Part shown: one piece after another, positions 7,301 to 11,910 of the stretch
Layout: each line of letters opens with the position of its first letter
How positions within the stretch are numbered: the first letter of the stretch is position 1
Origin: Patescibacteria group bacterium
GTDB lineage: Bacteria; Patescibacteriota; Patescibacteriia; JAACEG01; JAGUWE01
Direction of reading: 5' to 3'
Length of the DNA stretch: 11,910 nt
NCBI GenBank assembly: GCA_020062525.1
Contig: JAGUWE010000003.1
Span: forward strand, 1 to 11,910
Position numbers and translations under genes: made by a program
Notes under the pieces: model-generated
The model's input: the letters and a program-made list of their open reading frames with translations, nothing else
What the model was told of the DNA's origin: nothing
The model's database searches: none

Positions 7301-8262
7301 TCCAACGCTACCATTGGCCTGAGATCTGGCGGAATAACGGGAAGAGTTGTGAGAATCATCCACTCTGGTCTTAATTGATTATTTTTAAGACTTTTAAGTA
7401 GTTTTAAACGTCTGATAGTTTTCTCTTGTTTACTGCCCCGACCTTGAGCGACTTCTTTTTCTAATTCTTGAATAAATTTGTCTAAATCAATTTGTTCTAA
7501 TAAAAAGCGAACAGCTTCGGCACCAATTGAGGCCTCAAAAACATGACCATATTTTAATGATAAGTCCTGATAAATATTTTCGGGAATAATCTTTTTAAGT
7601 TTTAATTCTTTAATTTCTGCCTCAACAGTCTCTAATAACTCTTCTAATTCTTTAAGTTCTTTTTCTTTTTGCTGAGTTAACTCTAAGAGTAATTTATCCT
7701 TATCTTTGTTTTTACTATTTTTTATTTTTATCTCGTTTGCTTTTTTGGTGAATTCTTTTTCAATATTTTTCTTTTTCAATTTAAATTCTTCTCGAGCTTG
7801 GGCTAAACATTCAGCTTTCAGTGGTTTATCAACTTTGGTAATAATAAAATTGGCAAAATAAATAACTTTTTCTAAGGCCTGAGGCGATAAATCCAAAACC
7901 AGGCCAACTTTAGAAGGCACGCTTCTTAAAAACCAAATATGAGCCACTGGAACTGCTAAATCAATATGACCCATCCACTCGCGTCTGACAATTGAACGAG
8001 TCACCTCAACACCGCATTTATCGCAAACAATGCCTTTGTAACGAATTTTTTTGTATTTGCCACAATAACATTCCCAGTCCTTACTCGGACCAAAAATCCT
8101 TTCACAAAAAAGGCCATCCTTTTCCGGTTTTTGGGTTCGGTAATTAATGGTCTCGGGTTTTAAAACTTCTCCGTGAGACCAACCATGAATAACCTTAGGA
8201 GAAGCTAATTTCAAACGAATAGCATTGAAATCAAAGGTCGGGGATGAATCTTGTATTGGCAT
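4336..8262 (-). CDS. rpoC: RNA polymerase subunit beta'
   Basis: Beta' carries the catalytic Mg of the core RNA polymerase. The 1308-residue protein shows the N-terminal zinc site (Cys65, 67, 80, 83), the catalytic motif NADFDGDQMAVH (526-537), the bridge helix region beginning SGARGSWSQLTQ (769-780), the second zinc site (Cys855, 928, 935, 938) and the trigger loop GEPGTQLTMRTFHTGG (964-979). The large trigger-loop insertion of E. coli (SI3) is absent. Two stretches are longer than in E. coli: a Lys/Glu-rich predicted coiled coil at about 147-225, and about 90 extra residues between the trigger loop and the KLNDKHIE segment, containing two VxxGQxVEKG-type turns. It starts 11 nt after rpoB without an SD and shares its transcript. 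The operon ends at the palindrome at 4271-4323. No intein or intron is present. Confidence 0.99.
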   Translation of the reverse strand: MPIQDSSPTFDFNAIRLKLASPKVIHGWSHGEVLKPETINYRTQKPEKDGLFCERIFGPSKDWECYCGKYKKIRYKGIVCDKCGVEVTRSIVRREWMGHIDLAVPVAHIWFLRSVPSKVGLVLDLSPQALEKVIYFANFIITKVDKPLKAECLAQAREEFKLKKKNIEKEFTKKANEIKIKNSKNKDKDKLLLELTQQKEKELKELEELLETVEAEIKELKLKKIIPENIYQDLSLKYGHVFEASIGAEAVRFLLEQIDLDKFIQELEKEVAQGRGSKQEKTIRRLKLLKSLKNNQLRPEWMILTTLPVIPPDLRPMVALDGGRFATSDLNDLYRRVINRNNRLKQLINLNAPEVIIRNEKRMLQEAVDALIDNSARHGKTVIASTGQRRMLKSLADILKGKQGRFRQNLLGKRVDYSGRSVIVVGPSLHLNECGLPKQMALELFKPFVISKLIQLGYIHNVRSGVRFIESGRPEVWDILEEIIQDKFVLLNRAPTLHRLGIQGFKPILIEGKAIQIHPLVCLAFNADFDGDQMAVHVPLTEEAQTETREIMQSSRNLLKPATGDPVVIPTQDIVWGCYYLTSLETKNLNQKKIKIFSTPAEAILVYDLGKIYLREPVKVRFEDNQIQETSVGRIIFNQTIPEGMGYLNEVMTSKTLKSLVKKCLDRHGAQKTVKFLDQLKELGFNYLTRSGFSWGMGDLPELTNKHTILKEAEKYLEEIQNQYEMGLLTNTERHSKVIETWTDVKNKIVKMGKDLLNKEGTIFSVIESGARGSWSQLTQVIGMKGLVSNPAGEIIELPIKNSFKEGFNVLEYFISTHGSRKGLSDTALRTSNAGYLTRRLTDVAQDVFVINNDCRDSKGIVITKEESEEIGETLVNRIIGRFVSGDLLDPKTQKVIVKKGDFITEDKRMVLEKLDLKQVRVRSVLSCKNSRGICRKCYGLDLGYNHLVELGAAVGIIAAQSIGEPGTQLTMRTFHTGGVAERDITQGLPRVEELFEARPPKRKAILSDVAGPAFIEQHQRSIKDVKGRTIIENVPGQKVIKIEFQDIEEDKYNLIVPEPFKVAKANKEKSSEIKIKVKDGQKVEKGKELAFNSFGVKIKAKRAGTARVNNDKKQIKVLVETIKVREFVVPQEVNILIKSGQMVEKGTQLTDGSLDLQQLYTFKGKIETQKYIIKEIQYIYSSQGQKLNDKHIEIIVRQMFSKVYVKDAGETDLLPGKIIDISELNEANRKVEAQEGKPAKTEELLLGITKVSLSTPSFLAAASFQETSRILIDAALSGKVDRLEGLKENVIIGRLIPVGTGFRKKLS

Positions 8263-8273
8263 AATATTTAAAG

Positions 8274-11200
8274 TTATTTATCTTTGGAAATTTTTGCTTG
8301 CGTCTTTTTTATTTCTTTTTCCTCTGTTTCTTTCTCTTTTAATAATTCTACATCCAAACACAATCCTTTCAGTTCTCTGACCAAAACATTAAATGACTCG
8401 GGTACATTTAATTTTTTAATTGACTCGCCTTTAATAATTAATTCATAGGTTTTACTTCGACCAGTTACATCATCTGATTTGATAGTTAACATTTCTTGTA
8501 AAGTATGGGCGGCGCCATAACCTTCTAGGGCCCAGACCTCCATTTCACCAAAACGTTGGCCACCAAATTGAGCTTTACCACCCAAAGGTTGTTGAGTAAT
8601 CAAAGAATAAGGCCCGATTGAACGTTGATGAATTTTATCTTCAACCATATGATTCAATTTCATTATATAAATATAGCCGATTACCACTGGCTTATCAAAC
8701 GGTTCGCCAGTTCGACCATCGTAAATAATCATTTTGCCATCTTCTCGAAAACCGGCTTTTTTAAGTTCCTTTTTAATTTGCTCTTCGGTCATGCCGGCTA
8801 AAGCAGGAGTAGCTACTTTGTAGCCTAATTTATGAGCGGCTAGTCCCAAATGAGTCTCTAAAAGTTGCCCTAAATTCATGCGAGAAATCACACCTAGGGG
8901 GCTTAAAATAATATCAATTGGCGTGCCATCAGTTAAATAGGGCATCTCTTCAATCGGCATAATTTTAGAAATAACTCCTTTGTTGCCGTGACGACCGGCC
9001 ATTTTGTCCCCAACCTGAACTTTTCGCAAATTGGCTACCGCGACTTGAATGGTTTTAATCACTCCTGGGGAAAGTTTATCGCCTTCCTCGCGAGAAAATA
9101 TTTGGATGTCTACTACCTTGCCATGTTCACCGTGCTCTAAATACAGTGAGCTATCCCTCACATCTTTGGCTTTTTCACCAAAAATTGCCCGCAATAACTT
9201 CTCTTCAGCGGAAAGTTCTGTCTCACCTTTAGGAGTAATTTTACCAACTAAAATATCGCCGGAAGAAACTTCGGCCCCAAGCCGCACTATACCTTCTTCA
9301 TCTAAATTCTTTAATTTCTCTTCGCTAACGTTAGGAATATCTCTGGTCACTACTTCTGGCCCTAATTTAGTGTCACGCACATCAATTGAATAGTTTTCAA
9401 TATAAATTGAAGTATAAAGATCTCCCCGAACTAATCTTTCAGAAATTAAAATCGCATCTTCATAATTATAACCCTCCCAACTCATAAAAGCGACTAAGAC
9501 ATTGTGACCTAAAGCTAACTCAGTGCCTTCAATTGCTGAAGCATCGGTCAAGGCATCTCCTTTTCTAATTTTATTACCTACCCGAACCAATGGATGTTGA
9601 TTAATACACGTTGAGGCATTGGATCTAACAAATTTATTCAAATGATAGGTGTGCAAATTACCTTTATCTTCTAAGACAACGATTTTAGAGCCATCAACCT
9701 CAACCACCTGACCATCAGCTTCACAAATTAATAAATAACCAGAGTCACGGGCTGCTTTTTCCTCCACCCCGGTACCAACGATTGGGGCTTCGGTTTTAAT
9801 ACAAGGGACAGCTTGACGCTGCATATTAGAACCCATTAGGGCCCTAACTGCATCATTATGTTCTAAAAAAGGAACTAAAGAAGTAGCAATACTGACAATT
9901 TGATTGGGCGCTACATCTATATAATCTATTTTTTCTACTGAATCAATTTCTGGTTCGCCGTAGCGTCTAATTTCTGCTTTCTCTTCAATAAAACGACCGC
10001 TTTCATCAATTGGAGTGGTAGCCGCCGTGGTAATATATTTTTCTTCTTTAAAAGCATCTAAATAAACTATTTCATTAGTTACTACGGGTTTAATGGGGAT
10101 GATTTTTAAATCTTTAAATTTTTCTAACTGGCGGGCCAGTTGGCTGGTAATAATCTGACCGCTTTTAACTAAAACTTTTTTTTGGCCCCCCACTTTGACC
10201 GCCAGATCAGCTCTGGTTATTTTATCAGTAGTTAGTTCAGCGCTATTCTCCACCTCGTGAAGAACTTTACGATAAGGTGTTTCAATAAAACCAAAATCAT
10301 TGACTTTAGCATAACTGGCTAAATGTCCCACTAAGCCAATGTTTGGTCCTTCAGGAGTAGCAATTGGGCAAATGCGGCCGTAGTGAGTTCGGTGGACATC
10401 TCTCACTTCAAAACCAGCGCGCTCACGTGAAAGTCCGCCGGGTCCCATGGCTGAAAGCCGTCTTTTATGTTCAAGTTCAGCCAAGGGGTTGGTCTGATCC
10501 ATAAATTGCGAAAGTTGGCTAGACATAAAAAATTCTTTAACTACGGCAATAACTGGACGAGCGTTAATTAACTTAGCTGGTGTTAATCCCTGAGGATCCA
10601 AGGTGCTCATCCGATCTTTAATAATTCTTTCCATTCTAGCCAAGCCAATCCGAAATCTGTTTTGAACTAATTCACCCCCAGTTCTAACTCGCCGATTACC
10701 TAAATGATCAATATCATCAGCCTCGATTTGACTAATATTTAATTTAATAATTTCTTGAATAATTGCTACCAAATCCTCACGTCGCAAAATGCGATTTTCT
10801 TCGGTATTAGGAATGTTAAAACCAAAACGCTGATTAATTTTATAACGTCCAACTCGACCTAAATCATAGCGATCAAAATTAAAGAACATGGCATAAATTA
10901 ATTGTTTAGCATTATCAGGCGTTGCTAAATCACCTGGTCGGATACGTTTATAAATTTCTTTAAGTCCTTCGGCCTCTGATTTAGCACTATCTTTAGCAAT
11001 GGTTTCTTTAATATATTGAATATCTGGATGGATGTCTGTTTCTTTAAATAAAGACAGAATTTCTTCATTAGTTCCATAACCAAAAGCTCGGAGCAGGGCG
11101 GTTACTGCTACTTTTCTTTTGCGATCAATCTTGACCCAAATGACATTATTAATATCTGTTTCAATCTCAAGCCAAGCTCCTCGGTTAGGAATCACCTTGG

Positions 11201-11645
11201 CGCCATAATAACATTTACCTTTAAAAACCTGGAAGGTAAAGAAAGCTCCTGAAGATCTAATCAGTTGGGAAACACAAACTCTTTCAATGCCATTAATTAC
11301 AAAAGTGCCACGTTTAGTCATCATTGGAATATCACCTAAATAAATCTCTTGCTTCTTAATGGAACCCTCTTTTTTGTTGATTAATTTGACCTTAACTCGC
11401 AAAGGAGCTTCGTAAGTAATGTTTTTAAGCCGAGAAGTAACCTCATCAAACTTCGGTTCGTCAAAATAATAATCATCAAAGTAAAGTTCAAATATCTGAC
11501 CAATTGAATCTTTAATCGGAGAAATTTCAAAAAATAATTCCCGAATGCCTTCTTTTAAAAACCAATTATAGGACTTAATTTGACTCTCAATTAAATTGGG
11601 CAAATTAGCGATATGGATGTTAGAAAAAAATTTTCTTTTACTCAT
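8274..11645 (-). CDS. rpoB: RNA polymerase subunit beta
   Basis: Beta forms half of the active-site cleft of RNA polymerase and binds rifampicin in enzymes that are sensitive to it. The 1123-residue protein contains, in order, the N-terminal lobe (GDIPMMTKRGTFVINGIERV, about 104-123), the rifampicin region (about 374-400, SSQLSQFMDQTNPLAE then HKRRLSAMGPGG), the HYGRICPIATPEGPNIGL segment, the nucleotide-contact motif KMAGRHGNKGVIS and the C-terminal clamp segment GGKAQFGGQRFGEMEVWALE. It lacks the large E. coli insertions and ends in a Lys/Glu-rich tail. The ATG at 11645 gives the usual short N-terminus. No SD stands directly upstream, but the start overlaps the stop of a possible leader ORF (TAATG). 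It is the first gene of the rpoBC operon. No ribosomal protein gene precedes it within the 265 bp that are visible, unlike the rplJL-rpoBC order of many bacteria. Confidence 0.99.
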   Translation of the reverse strand: MSKRKFFSNIHIANLPNLIESQIKSYNWFLKEGIRELFFEISPIKDSIGQIFELYFDDYYFDEPKFDEVTSRLKNITYEAPLRVKVKLINKKEGSIKKQEIYLGDIPMMTKRGTFVINGIERVCVSQLIRSSGAFFTFQVFKGKCYYGAKVIPNRGAWLEIETDINNVIWVKIDRKRKVAVTALLRAFGYGTNEEILSLFKETDIHPDIQYIKETIAKDSAKSEAEGLKEIYKRIRPGDLATPDNAKQLIYAMFFNFDRYDLGRVGRYKINQRFGFNIPNTEENRILRREDLVAIIQEIIKLNISQIEADDIDHLGNRRVRTGGELVQNRFRIGLARMERIIKDRMSTLDPQGLTPAKLINARPVIAVVKEFFMSSQLSQFMDQTNPLAELEHKRRLSAMGPGGLSRERAGFEVRDVHRTHYGRICPIATPEGPNIGLVGHLASYAKVNDFGFIETPYRKVLHEVENSAELTTDKITRADLAVKVGGQKKVLVKSGQIITSQLARQLEKFKDLKIIPIKPVVTNEIVYLDAFKEEKYITTAATTPIDESGRFIEEKAEIRRYGEPEIDSVEKIDYIDVAPNQIVSIATSLVPFLEHNDAVRALMGSNMQRQAVPCIKTEAPIVGTGVEEKAARDSGYLLICEADGQVVEVDGSKIVVLEDKGNLHTYHLNKFVRSNASTCINQHPLVRVGNKIRKGDALTDASAIEGTELALGHNVLVAFMSWEGYNYEDAILISERLVRGDLYTSIYIENYSIDVRDTKLGPEVVTRDIPNVSEEKLKNLDEEGIVRLGAEVSSGDILVGKITPKGETELSAEEKLLRAIFGEKAKDVRDSSLYLEHGEHGKVVDIQIFSREEGDKLSPGVIKTIQVAVANLRKVQVGDKMAGRHGNKGVISKIMPIEEMPYLTDGTPIDIILSPLGVISRMNLGQLLETHLGLAAHKLGYKVATPALAGMTEEQIKKELKKAGFREDGKMIIYDGRTGEPFDKPVVIGYIYIMKLNHMVEDKIHQRSIGPYSLITQQPLGGKAQFGGQRFGEMEVWALEGYGAAHTLQEMLTIKSDDVTGRSKTYELIIKGESIKKLNVPESFNVLVRELKGLCLDVELLKEKETEEKEIKKTQAKISKDK

Positions 11646-11674
11646 TAAATTAAAAAATATTTATTAAAACACAA
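11645..11674 (-). CDS. Possible nine-codon leader peptide upstream of rpoB
   Basis: GGAGGAG (complement of 11682-11688) stands 7 nt before a TTG. This opens a frame of nine codons (MCFNKYFLI if TTG starts) ending in TAA. The last A of this stop is the first A of the rpoB ATG (TAATG). It is the only strong SD with good spacing in front of any gene start in the window, while rpoB itself has none. Translation of the short ORF could deliver ribosomes to rpoB by termination-reinitiation. Alternatives are a GTG start 9 nt from the SD giving GTG-TTT-TAA, or that the purine run is only one arm of the hairpin at 11681-11705. Confidence 0.3.
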   Translation of the reverse strand: MCFNKYFLI

Positions 11675-11705
11675 AAAATTACTCCTCCTCTTCTTTGAGG
11701 TGAGT
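11672..11705 (-). terminator. Terminator-like hairpin in the rpoB leader (possible attenuator)
   Basis: In the minus-strand RNA, ACTC-A-CCTC pairs with GAGG-AG-GAGT around an AAAGAA loop. That makes eight pairs broken by a 1x2 internal loop. AA and six T follow (complement of 11673-11680). It lies between the predicted promoter and rpoB, so strong termination would silence the operon; partial or regulated termination is more plausible. The 3' arm holds the GGAGGAG SD-like sequence, so folding would also hide it from ribosomes. It could be an inefficient structure with no regulatory use. Confidence 0.4.
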
Positions 11706-11734
11706 TATTAAAAAATTATTTAATTTAGAGAAGT

Positions 11735-11779
11735 AAACCCACTACCCGAAAGGTTTTGTATGGCGGGAAAAGGGCCATA
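11735..11779 (-). promoter_or_regulatory. Structured 5' leader of rpoB with two hairpins
   Basis: In the minus-strand RNA, TATGGC pairs with GCCATA (11774-11779 with 11759-11764) around the loop CCTTTTCCC. AAACC then pairs with GGTTT (11752-11756 with 11735-11739) around a 12-nt loop containing CGGG. The CCC of loop 1 and the GGG of loop 2 are complementary, extending to CCCG/CGGG if the closing G opens. A kissing interaction, or a mutually exclusive long-range stem, is therefore possible. The position in the RNA polymerase leader suggests autoregulation or attenuation. No known leader family is claimed. Confidence 0.4.
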
Positions 11780-11805
11780 AAAGGTTGAAAAATTGATTAC
11801 CTTCA

Positions 11806-11833
11806 ATCTTAACAAATCTAAAAAATTTGTCAA
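11806..11833 (-). promoter_or_regulatory. Candidate promoter of the rpoBC operon
   Basis: A perfect -35 box TTGACA (complement of 11828-11833) is separated by 16 bp from TAAGAT (complement of 11806-11811), a 4-of-6 match to TATAAT that keeps the key second A and last T. The predicted start is near 11799, giving a leader of about 154 nt before rpoB. No better pair was found between here and the rpoB ATG. Further promoters beyond the window edge cannot be excluded. Confidence 0.55.
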
Positions 11834-11910
11834 GAACATGTCCAAGATGAGTACATAGGTAACACTTTGGAGAATTCCAAGGGCGTCTGGTAATTCAGCG
11901 ACTCATGGGG
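11834..11910. other. Unassigned sequence at the right edge, composition unlike the adjoining leader
   Basis: This stretch is less AT-rich than the rpoB leader and contains a hairpin, CTTTGGA (11865-11871) with TCCAAGG (11876-11882; one G-T wobble) around a 4-nt loop. Read on plus from TGTCCAAGATG (11839), it looks somewhat like an insertion-sequence end, with a short open frame (VTLWRIPRASG...) running off the edge. No terminal repeat partner or transposase motif is visible. It could equally be the tail of an upstream spacer. Nothing firm can be said. Confidence 0.25.

Noticed and set aside
7106..7378. Two overlapping plus-strand frames within rpoC.
   Set aside because: They mirror the conserved catalytic part of rpoC in other frames, and neither resembles a known protein.
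9049..9393. Plus-strand frame of 114 codons within rpoB.
   Set aside because: It is Ser/Pro-rich, low-complexity antisense of the conserved rpoB region with no initiation signal, so it is considered a shadow.

Overview
The window is an AT-rich bacterial housekeeping region. All five large genes lie on the minus strand, and all end in TAA. The products are RpoB, RpoC, FtsK, a RodZ-like membrane helix-turn-helix protein and RecA. Compact spacing, near-absence of Shine-Dalgarno (SD) sequences, A/T-rich spacer tracts and a CCCCC/GGGGG palindrome between operons suggest a Patescibacteria (CPR) genome, probably of the Parcubacteria group. The placement is inferred from style and gene context, not from a database match. 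No intein, intron or frameshift is visible in recA, rpoB or rpoC. Nothing suggests UGA recoding.

Layout in transcription order (high to low coordinates). The edge at 11834-11910 is less AT-rich than what follows and is not assigned to a gene. A promoter (TTGACA, 16 bp, TAAGAT; 11806-11833) starts a leader of about 154 nt. That leader holds two hairpins with complementary loops, a hairpin followed by a T run, and a strong SD in front of a possible nine-codon ORF. The last A of that ORF's stop codon is the first A of the rpoB start. rpoB and rpoC follow 11 nt apart, and the operon ends in a large palindromic terminator at 4271-4323.

A second transcription unit begins directly downstream. A near-consensus promoter (TAGACA, 17 bp, TATAAT; 4197-4225) is placed so that its predicted +1 is the A of an internal ftsK ATG at 4190. 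The ftsK mRNA is therefore probably leaderless, and the longer reading frame starting at 4232 is probably wrong. ftsK, the RodZ-like gene (3 nt gap) and recA (24 nt gap) look like one operon. It would link chromosome segregation at the septum, envelope or cell-shape organisation, and recombinational repair. Downstream of recA (1-215) are a composite inverted repeat, a short GC-rich block, a T-run terminator and an A-rich tandem repeat.

There is no CRISPR array, complete mobile element, tRNA, rRNA or obvious new defence system. The best leads are the rpoB leader, the leaderless ftsK start, the repeat-type spacers and lineage-specific insertions in RpoC.
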